Below, one piece after another: positions 1 to 7,563 of a stretch of DNA of 64,000 nt. The DNA comes from Burkholderia pyrrocinia (GTDB lineage Bacteria; Pseudomonadota; Gammaproteobacteria; Burkholderiales; Burkholderiaceae), in the NCBI RefSeq assembly GCF_001028665.1, contig NZ_CP011503.1, forward strand, positions 434,001 through 498,000. The letters run 5' to 3'. The position numbers and the translations under genes were made by a program. Below the pieces are notes generated by a model. The model worked only from the letters and a program-made list of their open reading frames with translations, was not told the origin of the DNA and made no database searches. Numbering within the stretch: position 1 is the first letter of the stretch; each line of letters opens with the position of its first letter.

Positions 1-315
1 GAACGGCTTGCCGAGGTAGTCGTCCGCGCCGAGTTCGAGCCCGACGATACGGTCGACGTCGTCCGCACGCGCGGTCAGCATGATCACGGGGATGTCGTCG
101 CCGGCCGCGCGCAACTGGCGCAGCGCGGTCAGGCCGTCCACGCCCGGCATCATCAGGTCCAGCACGATCAGGTCGGGCCGCTCGCGCTCGAGACGCTTCT
201 CGAGCGTCGCCGCGTCGTGCAGCACGGACACTTCCATCCCCTGGCGCACGAGATAGTCGCGCAGCAGGTCTCGGAGTTCTTGGTCGTCGTCGACGATGAG
301 GATCTGGGTAGTCAT
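1..315 (-). CDS. OmpR-family two-component response regulator, C-terminal part outside window
   Basis: Only the receiver domain (105 residues) is inside the window; the gene continues past position 1, where the DNA-binding winged-helix domain is expected. The start ATG is at 315 and the protein begins MTTQILIVDDDQELRDLL. The acidic pocket (Asp9-Asp10), the phosphorylated Asp53 in the VLDLMMPG stretch, the Thr/Ala of the MLTARAD motif and Lys103 in the final GKPF are all present, so the receiver should be functional. It diverges from the Spy/CpxP-like gene at 540, which suggests an envelope-stress or metal-responsive pair, but the sensor kinase is not visible. The OmpR/PhoB class is inferred from the receiver sequence alone. 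Confidence 0.9.
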   Translation of the reverse strand, partial: MTTQILIVDDDQELRDLLRDYLVRQGMEVSVLHDAATLEKRLERERPDLIVLDLMMPGVDGLTALRQLRAAGDDIPVIMLTARADDVDRIVGLELGADDYLGKPF

Positions 316-539
316 GGCTTGAAGTTTACCGCGCGAGGGCGGAGTCGAAGAACGAAACAAAGGGACGAAAGGGTTACTGCGGGTTACCGCGCAAGGGAAC
401 TGTAATGCGCGGTAACCGGGCCACCGCCCCGCGTAACACCGGCCGGGGCCCGCATCGCTAACCTGCGTCTTACCGGATGCGGTACCTGGCTTTCCCCGGA
501 CTGCATCGCCGGACCCTTTGGATACAAGGAGTTTCTGAA

Positions 540-1088
540 ATGTATAAGAAGACTTCCCGCGTGGCCATCGCGGCCGCCACTGTGCTCGCTCTCGCCTTCG
601 GCACCGCGCATGCCGCGCAGCCCAACGACATGCCGCCGCCGGGCGGCCCCGGCATGCACCAGATGCACGGGCACGACGGCGGCCCGTTCGGCGCGATCAT
701 GAAATTGCACGACCAGCTGAAGCTCAACGCGTCGCAGGAACAGCAATGGCAGACGGCCGTCAACACGATGAAGCAGAACCGTGATGCGATGCGCAAGAGC
801 CACGAGCAGATGCGCGAGCAGTTCAAGGCGCAACAGAACCAGCCGATCCTCGACCTGAGCGCGCTGCACGCCGCGCGCCAGCAGGCCGAACAGCAGAACG
901 CGCAACTGCGCGAGCAGACGTCCGCCGCATGGCTCGCGTTCTACAACGGGCTGAACGACCAGCAGAAGACCACGGTCAGCACGGCGCTCAAGCAGCAGTT
1001 CGCGCAGATGCAGCAGCGCCACGAGAAGATGAAGGAACGCTGGGAGCAGCATCGCGCGGCCAAGGGCGCGTCGGCGCCGGCGCAGTAA
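540..1088 (+). CDS. Spy/CpxP-like periplasmic protein (LTxxQ family)
   Basis: This 182-residue protein begins with a clear signal peptide (MYKKTSRVAIAAATVLALAF, predicted cleavage after Ala25). The mature part is rich in Met, His, Gln and charged helix formers. It carries the LKLNASQEQQW stretch, a variant of the LTxxQ motif of the Spy/CpxP/CnxR periplasmic family, followed by a long amphipathic helical region. Members act as ATP-independent chaperones or metal-stress sensors in the periplasm. The ATG at 540 is preceded by AAGGAGTTTCTGAA, a good ribosome binding site, so the longer upstream reading (from 477) is not needed. A strong hairpin terminator follows. Its divergent neighbour is a response regulator, in keeping with a stress regulon. 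The exact ligand or client is not readable from sequence. Confidence 0.8.
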   Translation: MYKKTSRVAIAAATVLALAFGTAHAAQPNDMPPPGGPGMHQMHGHDGGPFGAIMKLHDQLKLNASQEQQWQTAVNTMKQNRDAMRKSHEQMREQFKAQQNQPILDLSALHAARQQAEQQNAQLREQTSAAWLAFYNGLNDQQKTTVSTALKQQFAQMQQRHEKMKERWEQHRAAKGASAPAQ

Positions 1089-1118
1089 GCCGGCAAGCCG
1101 CTCCCCGGAGCGGCGCCG

Positions 1119-1153
1119 AAGGGGACGCGGGCGCAGGCTCGCGCCCCCTTTTT
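1119..1153 (+). terminator. Rho-independent terminator after the Spy-like gene
   Basis: GGGGACGCG (1121-1129) can pair with CGCGCCCCC (1140-1148) with one mismatch, flanked by AA on the left and a run of five T on the right (1149-1153). It lies 30 bases after the stop codon of the Spy-like gene and between two convergent genes. Confidence 0.75.
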
Positions 1154-1156
1154 CGT

Positions 1157-1852
1157 TCAGGCGACGTCGAACAGCAGCACCTCGGCCGCCCGGCCGCGCG
1201 CGAACGTGACCGCGTCCACGCCGCCGATGCCCGCGCCATCGCCCGCCGCCAGCGCGCGGCCGTTGATCTCCACCTCGCCGCGCGCCACATGCGCGTAGAC
1301 GCGGCGGCCGGCCGGCACGTCGAACGCCGCCCGCTCGTCGCCGTCGATCCATCCCGCGAAGATTCGTGCATCCGCGTGCACCGGCAGCGAGCCGTCGTCG
1401 CCGTCCGGCGACGCGACGAGCCGCAGCCGGCCGCGCCGGTCGTCGTCGGCAAAGCGCGTGTGCACGTAGCCGGGCCGGCCGCCCGGCCCGGCCGGCGCGA
1501 GCCAGATCCGCAGCAGGCGCAGCGGCTGGTCGCGCGACGCGTTGGTTTCGCTCAGCATGATGCCCGTGCCGGCGCTCGTGCGCTGTACGCCGCCCGCGCG
1601 GACGATCGCGCCGCTGCCGAGGCTGTCGCGGTACGCAAGCGCGCCGTCGAGCACGTAGGTGACGATTTCCGCGTCGCGGTACGGACGCATGCCGAAGCCG
1701 CGGGTCGGCGCGATGCACTCCTCGTTCAGTTCGCGCAGCGCGCCGAACGCCGGCGCGCCGCCACGACCGGCGGCGCGGGGAAAGCTGTGGTGGGATTCGT
1801 GCCAGCCGTGGCTGCGCTGGTCGCGATCGGCGGCGCGACGGATCTGGAACAT
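1157..1852 (-). CDS. Pirin-like bicupin (YhhW/YhaK family) with degenerate metal site
   Basis: The 231-residue protein (start ATG at 1852, MFQIRRAADRDQRSHGWHES) matches the two-cupin pirin family represented in E. coli by YhhW (a quercetin dioxygenase) and YhaK. Landmarks include GWHESHHSF near the N terminus, EIVTYVLDGALAYRDSLG, SAGTGIMLSETN, and a C-terminal second cupin ending EVLLFDVA. The metal ligands of active pirins should be HPH, a His in the GIRHSE motif, and Glu. Here the HPH site reads RPY and GIRHSE reads GIMLSE, so only the Glu remains. That resembles YhaK, which also lacks the site. Dioxygenase activity is therefore doubtful. It sits alone, convergent with the Spy-like gene and divergent from hisJ. 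Confidence 0.85.
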   Translation of the reverse strand: MFQIRRAADRDQRSHGWHESHHSFPRAAGRGGAPAFGALRELNEECIAPTRGFGMRPYRDAEIVTYVLDGALAYRDSLGSGAIVRAGGVQRTSAGTGIMLSETNASRDQPLRLLRIWLAPAGPGGRPGYVHTRFADDDRRGRLRLVASPDGDDGSLPVHADARIFAGWIDGDERAAFDVPAGRRVYAHVARGEVEINGRALAAGDGAGIGGVDAVTFARGRAAEVLLFDVA

Positions 1853-2207
1853 GGGGCGGCACTCCGTGAGACGCACTATTTCTGGCGTGCTCCAACTGTA
1901 AGGTTGCGTCGACCACGCCACAATCCGTCGACCGCGCACCGCATCGTTGCATCCGCGGCTGCAATTGACACAATACCCGTTGCGAATACTGCGATTACCG
2001 CAACAGCCGAATCGAAGAATCGATCGATCGCGCCGGATTGCCGTTTTCCGGGTATCGCGTTCGGGTAAAATACCGCCCTTTTGGCGTTCGCCCGTCCGGC
2101 GGCCGCCATCGCCAGAACGCCGATCGGCGAATTTTGGCCGTCTAGAATACGCCGCGGCGCCCGGTCCCACCGGCCGCGAGCGCCCCCGGAAAAACAGAAG
2201 GATGGAA
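1853..2207. other. 355-bp divergent promoter region between pirin-like gene and hisJ
   Basis: There is no gene here. The stretch is less GC-rich than its surroundings and holds several promoter-like elements for the transporter operon: TTGACA at 1965-1970, TTTTCC at 2044-2049 with TAAAAT at 2066-2071 (16-bp spacing), and TAGAAT at 2143-2148. TANAAT boxes recur upstream of many genes in this window, so the last two are the better candidates for the hisJ promoter. No riboswitch-like structure was recognised. Confidence 0.5.
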
Positions 2208-2990
2208 ATGAAGAAGGCCGCCCTGTGCGCCGCCCTCGCCCTCGTGGCGGGCAGCGCCTTCGCGAAGGAGTGGAAGACCGTGCGGATCGGCGTCGATGCC
2301 AGCTACCCGCCGTTCGAGTCGACCGCGCCGAGCGGCGAGATCGTCGGTTTCGACGTCGATCTCACCAAGGAGATCTGCAAGCGGATCAACGTGAAATGCG
2401 TGTGGGTGGCGCAGGACCTCGACGGGATCATCCCGGCGCTGAAGGCGAAGAAGTACGACGTCATCGTGTCGTCGCTGACCGTCACGGACAAGCGCCGTGA
2501 GCAGATCGACTTCTCCGACAAGGTGTACGACGCACCGGCGCGGATGATCGCGAAGACCGGCTCGCCGCTGCTGCCGACGGTGGCGTCGTTGAAGGGCAAG
2601 CGCGTCGGCGTCGAGCAGGGCTCGACGCAGGAAACCTACGCGAAGGCGTACTGGGAACCGCAGGGCGTGACGATCATTCCTTACCAGAACCAGGACCAGG
2701 TCTATGCCGATCTCGGCTCGGGCCGCCTCGACGCGACGCTGCAGGACGAGCTGCAGGCCGACTACGGCTTCCTGCGCACGCCGCGCGGCAAGGGCTTCGC
2801 GTTCGCCGGGCCGGAAGTGAAGGATCCGAAGACGATCGGCGACGGCACCGCGATCGGCCTGCGCAAGGAAGATACGGACCTGAAGCTCAAGATCAACCAG
2901 GCGCTGGCCGACATGCACAAGGACGGCACGTACGACCGGCTGTCGCACAAGTACTTCTCGTTCAGCGTCTATTCGGCTGCGGCCCGCTGA
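2208..2990 (+). CDS. Periplasmic basic amino acid binding protein (HisJ/ArgT type)
   Basis: This is the substrate-binding protein of a polar amino acid ABC importer, 260 residues. The signal peptide is MKKAALCAALALVAGSAFA, cleaved before KEWKTVRIG. Typical family-3 solute-binding features follow: GVDASYPPFES, GFDVDLTKEICKRI, the ligand-facing IVSSLTVTDKRREQIDFSD segment and GVEQGSTQETYAK. It closely resembles lysine/arginine/ornithine and histidine binding proteins; exact ligand preference cannot be decided by eye. The ATG at 2208 is preferred over the ATG at 2202 because AGAAGGA sits about six bases before it. The permease and ATPase genes follow, and a stable hairpin directly after the stop may set the excess of this protein over the membrane components. 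Confidence 0.9.
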   Translation: MKKAALCAALALVAGSAFAKEWKTVRIGVDASYPPFESTAPSGEIVGFDVDLTKEICKRINVKCVWVAQDLDGIIPALKAKKYDVIVSSLTVTDKRREQIDFSDKVYDAPARMIAKTGSPLLPTVASLKGKRVGVEQGSTQETYAKAYWEPQGVTIIPYQNQDQVYADLGSGRLDATLQDELQADYGFLRTPRGKGFAFAGPEVKDPKTIGDGTAIGLRKEDTDLKLKINQALADMHKDGTYDRLSHKYFSFSVYSAAAR

Positions 2991-3010
2991 GCGCCGACAA
3001 GAAGAAGCAA

Positions 3011-3036
3011 CGGATGCGGGGGCGGCCCCGCGTCCG
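3011..3036 (+). promoter_or_regulatory. Intercistronic mRNA hairpin after hisJ-type gene
   Basis: An 11-bp stem (3011-3021 with 3026-3036, one G-U wobble) closes on a GCGG loop. It begins 20 bases after the stop of the binding protein gene and has no T-run, so it is more likely an mRNA-stabilising or partial-attenuation hairpin than a terminator. Such structures are known between binding protein and permease genes of ABC importers, where they favour high expression of the first gene. Confidence 0.6.
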
Positions 3037-3207
3037 GGCAGTACAGGCAGTCAACCACGCGCCGCCCGCCCCCTTGCCCGCCGCTCGCGCGACGGGCTCG
3101 CCCGGCACCGTTGCCGGGGCGGACGGTCATGATACGCACGGGGCGTTCCGCGCTGCTTGGCGGACGCGTCTTTCGCGGCGCACTGCGTGCGCCGTCAAGG
3201 ACCACAT

Positions 3208-3897
3208 ATGTTTCTACAAGGTTACGGCCCGCTGATCCTCGCAGGCACCTGGCAAACCGTCAAACTGGCGGTGCTTTCGCTTGCGCTGTCGTTCCTGCTG
3301 GGTCTGCTCGGCGCGGGTGCGAAGCTGTCGCGCAACCGCGTGACGAACGGCGTCGGCACCGTCTATACGACGCTGATCCGCGGCGTACCCGACCTCGTGC
3401 TGATGCTGCTGCTGTTCTACAGCCTGCAGATCTGGCTGAACATGGCGACCGACGCGCTCGGCTGGGACCAGATCGACATCGATCCGTTCCTCGCCGGCGT
3501 GCTCGTGCTCGGCTTCATCTACGGCGCGTACTTCACCGAGACGTTCCGCGGCGCGTTCCTGTCGGTGCCGCGCGGCCAGCTCGAGGCCGGCAGCGCGTAC
3601 GGGATGACGAGCTGGCAGGTGTTCACGCGGATCATGTTCCCGCAGATGATGCGCTTCGCGCTGCCGGGCATCGGCAACAACTGGCAGGTGCTCGTGAAGT
3701 CGACCGCGCTCGTGTCGATCATCGGCCTGGCCGACGTCGTGAAGGCGTCGCAGGACGCCGGCAAGGGTACGCTGCGGTTCTTCTTCTTCACGCTGATCGC
3801 GGGAGCGGTCTACCTCGCCATCACGACGATCTCGAACTTCGTGCTGATATGGCTCGAAAAGCGCTACTCGACCGGTGTCCGCAAGGCTGACCTATGA
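3208..3897 (+). CDS. Basic amino acid ABC transporter permease (HisQ type)
   Basis: This inner membrane permease has 229 residues and about five hydrophobic helices. It contains the polar amino acid permease hallmark (TLIRGVPDLVLMLLLFYSLQIW) and the cytoplasmic EAA loop (GQLEAGSAYGMTSWQVFTRIMFPQ, near residues 127-150), which docks to the ATPase. The start is set at ATG 3208, preceded by CAAGGACC; an in-frame ATG at 3157 lacks a binding site and would add an unlikely N-terminal extension. Its stop overlaps the start of the next permease by four bases (ATGA), which implies translational coupling and heterodimer formation with it. Confidence 0.92.
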   Translation: MFLQGYGPLILAGTWQTVKLAVLSLALSFLLGLLGAGAKLSRNRVTNGVGTVYTTLIRGVPDLVLMLLLFYSLQIWLNMATDALGWDQIDIDPFLAGVLVLGFIYGAYFTETFRGAFLSVPRGQLEAGSAYGMTSWQVFTRIMFPQMMRFALPGIGNNWQVLVKSTALVSIIGLADVVKASQDAGKGTLRFFFFTLIAGAVYLAITTISNFVLIWLEKRYSTGVRKADL

Positions 3898-4607
3898 TCG
3901 AACTCATCCAAGAATACTGGCGCAACTATCTCTACACCGACGGCTATCGCATCACCGGTGTCGCGATCACGCTGTGGCTGCTCGTCGTATCGATCGGCCT
4001 CGGCTTCTGCCTGTCGGTGCCGCTCGCGGTCGCGCGCGTGTCGAAGAGGAAGTGGCTGTCGAGCGCCGTGTGGCTCTACACGTACGTGTTCCGCGGCACG
4101 CCGCTCTACGTGCAGCTGCTGCTCTGCTACACGGGCCTCTACAGCCTGCAGGCCGTGCGCGGCACGCCGGTGCTCGACGCGTTCTTCCGCGACGGGATGC
4201 ACTGCACGCTGCTCGCGTTCACGCTGAATACCTGCGCGTACACCACCGAGATCTTCGCGGGCGCGATCAAGGCGACGTCGTACGGCGAGATCGAAGCCGC
4301 GCGCGCGTACGGGATGACGCCGTTCACGATGTATCGCCGCGTGATCCTGCCGTCGGCGCTGCGCCGCGCGCTGCCGCTGTACAGCAACGAAGTGATCCTG
4401 ATGCTGCACGCGACAACGGTGGCGTTTACCGCGACCGTGCCGGACATCCTGAAGATCGCCCGCGACGTGAACTCGGCGACCTACATGTCGTTCCATGCGT
4501 TCGGCATCGCCGCCCTGCTCTACCTCGTGATCTCGTTCGCGCTCGTGTGGCTGTTCCGCCAGGCGGAGCGCCGCTGGCTCGCGTATCTGCGCCCGCAAGG
4601 CAAGTAA
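3894..4607 (+). CDS. Basic amino acid ABC transporter permease (HisM type)
   Basis: The second permease subunit has 237 residues. It shows the family signature TYVFRGTPLYVQLLLCYTGLYSLQAV and the EAA loop GEIEAARAYGMTPFTMYRRVILPSALRRALP, and is predicted to have five to six membrane helices. The sequence NEVILMLHATTVAFTATVPDI is characteristic of HisM-type subunits. The ATG at 3894 overlaps the stop of the preceding permease, and the ATPase gene begins 18 bases downstream. Together with HisQ it should form the membrane channel for the binding protein encoded at 2208. Confidence 0.92.
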   Translation: MIELIQEYWRNYLYTDGYRITGVAITLWLLVVSIGLGFCLSVPLAVARVSKRKWLSSAVWLYTYVFRGTPLYVQLLLCYTGLYSLQAVRGTPVLDAFFRDGMHCTLLAFTLNTCAYTTEIFAGAIKATSYGEIEAARAYGMTPFTMYRRVILPSALRRALPLYSNEVILMLHATTVAFTATVPDILKIARDVNSATYMSFHAFGIAALLYLVISFALVWLFRQAERRWLAYLRPQGK

Positions 4608-4625
4608 GTTTTCGCAGGACTATTG

Positions 4626-5405
4626 ATGAACTCCCAGACTCAGAAGCTTTTCGTCGACGATCTGCACAAGCGGTACGGCGACAACGAGGTGCTCAAGGGC
4701 GTGTCGCTGAAGGCGAACTCGGGCGACGTGATCAGCGTGATCGGCTCGTCCGGCTCCGGCAAGAGCACGATGCTCCGCTGCATCAACTTCCTCGAACAGC
4801 CGAATGCCGGCCGCATCTTCGTCGACGGCGAGGAAGTGCGCACCGCGCTCGACAAGGCGGGCGCGCTGCGCGCGGCCGATCCGAAGCAGTTGCAGCGCGT
4901 GCGCACCAAGCTGTCGATGGTGTTCCAGCACTTCAATCTCTGGTCGCACATGAACGTGATCGAGAACGTGATGGAAGCACCGGTGAACGTGCTCGGCATC
5001 CCGAAGAAGGAAGCCGAGGAGCGGGCGCGCGCGTATCTCGAGAAGGTCGGCCTCGCGCCGCGCGTCGAGAAGCAGTATCCGTCGCACCTGTCGGGCGGCC
5101 AGCAGCAGCGCGTCGCGATCGCGCGTGCGCTCGCGATGCATCCGGACGTGATGCTGTTCGACGAGCCGACGTCGGCGCTCGACCCGGAGCTGGTGGGCGA
5201 AGTGCTGAAGGTGATGCAGAAGCTTGCCGAGGAAGGCCGCACGATGATCGTCGTCACGCACGAGATGGGTTTCGCGCGCAACGTGTCGAACCACGTGATG
5301 TTCCTGCACCAGGGTCGCGTCGAGGAAGAAGGCGTGCCGGCCGAGGTGTTTGCCAACCCGAAGAGCGAACGCCTGCGCGGGTTCCTGTCGGGCAGCCTCA
5401 AGTAA
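4626..5405 (+). CDS. Basic amino acid ABC transporter ATP-binding protein (HisP type)
   Basis: The ATPase has 259 residues. Walker A is GSSGSGKST at 40-48, the signature LSGGQ lies at 155-159 with the usual [11 protein letters not shown] continuation, Walker B is MLFDEPT at 176-182, and the switch histidine lies in VVTHEMGFA. The Q-loop reads [15 protein letters not shown], as in HisP and ArtP type ATPases. The start is ATG 4626 with GCAGGA upstream; the TTG three bases earlier is not needed. It is the last gene of the hisJ-hisQ-hisM-hisP type operon, and a symmetric hairpin follows. Confidence 0.94.
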   Translation: MNSQTQKLFVDDLHKRYGDNEVLKGVSLKANSGDVISVIGSSGSGKSTMLRCINFLEQPNAGRIFVDGEEVRTALDKAGALRAADPKQLQRVRTKLSMVFQHFNLWSHMNVIENVMEAPVNVLGIPKKEAEERARAYLEKVGLAPRVEKQYPSHLSGGQQQRVAIARALAMHPDVMLFDEPTSALDPELVGEVLKVMQKLAEEGRTMIVVTHEMGFARNVSNHVMFLHQGRVEEEGVPAEVFANPKSERLRGFLSGSLK

Positions 5406-5428
5406 CGCACGACGTGCGCGACGTGCGA

Positions 5429-5453
5429 ACGGGCGCCCCGCGGCGCCCGTATT
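5429..5453. terminator. Bidirectional hairpin between hisP-type gene and GNAT gene
   Basis: ACGGGCGCC (5429-5437) pairs perfectly with GGCGCCCGT (5442-5450) across a CCGC loop. The following ATTTCGTTT is only moderately T-rich. It lies between convergent genes and probably terminates the transporter operon; minus-strand use would lack a T-run. Confidence 0.55.
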
Positions 5454-5457
5454 TCGT

Positions 5458-5955
5458 TTACGCGGCGCTCACCGGCGCGCTGTCGGCAAACGCGCGCAAT
5501 TCGTCGCCCGCGAGCCGGTAACGCACCCACTCGCTCTGCGGTGCGGCGCCGACGCTCTCGTAGAAGCGGATCGCCGGCTCGTTCCAGTCGAGCACGCTCC
5601 ATTCGAATCGCCCGCAGCCCGATTCGACCGCGATCCGCGCGAGCGCCTTCAGCAGCCGCAGCCCGGCGCCCGCGCCGCGAAAGCGCGGCGACACGTACAG
5701 ATCCTCGAGATAGAGCCCCTGCCGGGCAAGCCACGTCGAATACGAGAAGAAATACACGGCGAAGCCGGCCGGCTCGCCGTCGACCTCGCACACCAGCGCA
5801 CGCGCCGGCGACCCTTCGCCGAACAGGCTGCGCTCGAGCGACGCGGGCGTCGCGATCACTTCGTGCTCCGCCTTCTCGTAGACGGCCAGCTCGGTAATGA
5901 AACGCAGGATCAGCGGCACGTCGGCGACGGTGGCGGTACGGATGTCGATTTGCAC
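5458..5955 (-). CDS. GNAT family N-acetyltransferase
   Basis: This 165-residue protein (MQIDIRTATVADVPLILRFI) has the acetyl-CoA binding motif A as LYVSPRFRGAGAGLRLLKALARIA and the later LDWNEPAIRFYESVGA segment. Both are typical of diamine/amino acid acetyltransferases of the GNAT fold, close in pattern to spermidine/diamine N-acetyltransferase-like proteins. The predicted start is a GTG at 5955. It is convergent with the amino acid importer and divergent from the LysR gene at 6089. The substrate is not known. Confidence 0.85.
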   Translation of the reverse strand: MQIDIRTATVADVPLILRFITELAVYEKAEHEVIATPASLERSLFGEGSPARALVCEVDGEPAGFAVYFFSYSTWLARQGLYLEDLYVSPRFRGAGAGLRLLKALARIAVESGCGRFEWSVLDWNEPAIRFYESVGAAPQSEWVRYRLAGDELRAFADSAPVSAA

Positions 5956-6088
5956 GGGTTGAGCCCTCCTCCGGCCCGGACTTGAAACGGAAAGCGGCGC
6001 CGCACAACAGCGCTGGCGCCGATCAGACCGTCATGCTACGTTCACGCCGTGCCTGCAGGAAGTGCAGTTTCTTCATCTCGACCTGAAC

Positions 6089-7015
6089 ATGATGCATCCC
6101 GACCTGCGCCGTCTCGACCTGAACCTGCTGCTCGCGTTCGACGCGCTGTACCGCCACCGGTCGGTCGCCGCGGCCGCGCACGAGCTTGCGATGAGCCCGT
6201 CCGCGCTGAGCCACGCGCTCGCGCGGCTGCGCGACGCGATAGGCGACGCGCTGTTCGTGCGCCTCGGCAACGAGATGCAGCCGACCGTGCGCGCCGACGA
6301 CATCGCCACGTGGGCCGGCGACGCGCTCGACACGATGTCGAAGGGGCTCGCCCGCGCGCGCCGCTTCGATCCCGCACAAAGCGACCGCACGTTCGTGTTC
6401 GCCGCGACCGACTACACGGCGTTCGCGGTGCTGCCGGCGTTCCTCGCGCGCATCCAGCACGTCGCACCGCGGTTGCGGATCCGCGTCGTGCATTCCGACC
6501 GGAAGATTTCCGTCGACGAGCTGGCGGCCGGCCGCATCGATTTCGCGCTCGGCTATCACGAGGAATCGGCCGCCGACACGCCGGGCATCGAGGATTTCGA
6601 CTGGTTCTCTGACGACTACGTCGTGATCGCGAGTGCCGCGCATCCGGACATCCGCCGGCGGCTGACGCTCGACCATTACCTGGCGGCACGCCACGTGGTC
6701 GTCACGCCGTGGAACGAATCGCGCGGCGTCGTCGACTACGTGCTCGACCGGCTCGGCCTCGCGCGGCAAGTGGCCGTGCAGTTGCCGACCGTGCTCGCCG
6801 CGCCGTTCGTGATCGCGGAATCCGCACTCCTGATGACCGTGCCGAACCGCGCCGCGCAAGCGCTACGGCACGCGGCGCCGATCCGCATCTTCCCGGCGCC
6901 GTTCGAGATCCCGCGCTACACGGTGAAGGTCTACTCGCACGCGAAGCATGCGCGCACCGATGCGCACCGCTGGATTCGCGCGCAACTGCTCGATGCACGG
7001 CCGGGCCCCGGCTGA
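6089..7015 (+). CDS. LysR-family transcriptional regulator (NahR/NodD-like)
   Basis: The N-terminal winged helix-turn-helix reads LRRLDLNLLLAFDALYRHRSVAAAAHELAMSPSALSHALARLRDAIGD, followed by LFVR. This is the pattern of the NahR/NodD/LinR branch of LysR regulators. The C-terminal two-lobe effector domain includes FVFAATDYTAFAVLPAFLARI and DFALGYHEE. Two adjacent ATG codons (6089, 6092) fit the usual HPDLRRLDLNLL start; a GTG at 6062 just after AGGAA is an alternative that would add nine residues. It is transcribed away from the GNAT gene and ends about 550 bp before the porin. Its target and inducer cannot be told from sequence. Confidence 0.88.
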   Translation: MMHPDLRRLDLNLLLAFDALYRHRSVAAAAHELAMSPSALSHALARLRDAIGDALFVRLGNEMQPTVRADDIATWAGDALDTMSKGLARARRFDPAQSDRTFVFAATDYTAFAVLPAFLARIQHVAPRLRIRVVHSDRKISVDELAAGRIDFALGYHEESAADTPGIEDFDWFSDDYVVIASAAHPDIRRRLTLDHYLAARHVVVTPWNESRGVVDYVLDRLGLARQVAVQLPTVLAAPFVIAESALLMTVPNRAAQALRHAAPIRIFPAPFEIPRYTVKVYSHAKHARTDAHRWIRAQLLDARPGPG

Positions 7016-7563
7016 ATGCCACGCGCAGCGGCCCCGCGCCTTGCGCGACGGGCGTTGCAGGCACTGGGCAGCGACATCCGACGGCCGCCAATCCATTACG
7101 AAATACTTACCAATTTCGCCTCTTTCGCGCTTACGCCTGCGCCCCGACAACGTCAATAGTGGCAATCCTTGACCCATCTTCGCGGAATTCGTGTCTCCCT
7201 TGCGGGACAAGGGTTTTCCGGTAATTGCGAACCCTTATGGCACCTGTTGCATGGCAATTTGGCGACAGCTGTTAGTCAAACAACGATTTCCATCGCCACA
7301 AAATTGTATTTTTGCTAAATTAGTAACCAAAGTAGCAAAACGAAGTTCGTGAAATGTAGTTTAGCTTCACGACACTACAAGGAGACCCCGCAGGCCGACC
7401 CGGCTGCGCGGGACCGCTCAACGGTTTTCCGTCCGCTTGCCCGCGTGCTGCGCTTACCGGCCCTGCACGAGGTCTCCCTGGTTATCCCGCTTTTGCCCGG
7501 CGCTCGCGCTCCGGGCATCTCGTGCAGTCTGGGTTGACTTTTTGACAGGGTATGGAGGAGATG
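7016..7563 (+). other. 548-bp AT-rich leader/promoter region of the porin gene
   Basis: No convincing gene lies here. Positions about 7225-7380 are far more AT-rich than the rest of the window and must hold the porin promoter. A 7-bp inverted repeat, TCGTGAA (7347-7353) and TTCACGA (7366-7372), lies within it and could be an operator or 5' UTR hairpin. Possible promoter fragments include TTGCAT (7247-7252) and TAAATT (7316-7321), but I cannot pair them with good spacing. The long untranslated leader fits post-transcriptional control, as is usual for major porins. Confidence 0.5.
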
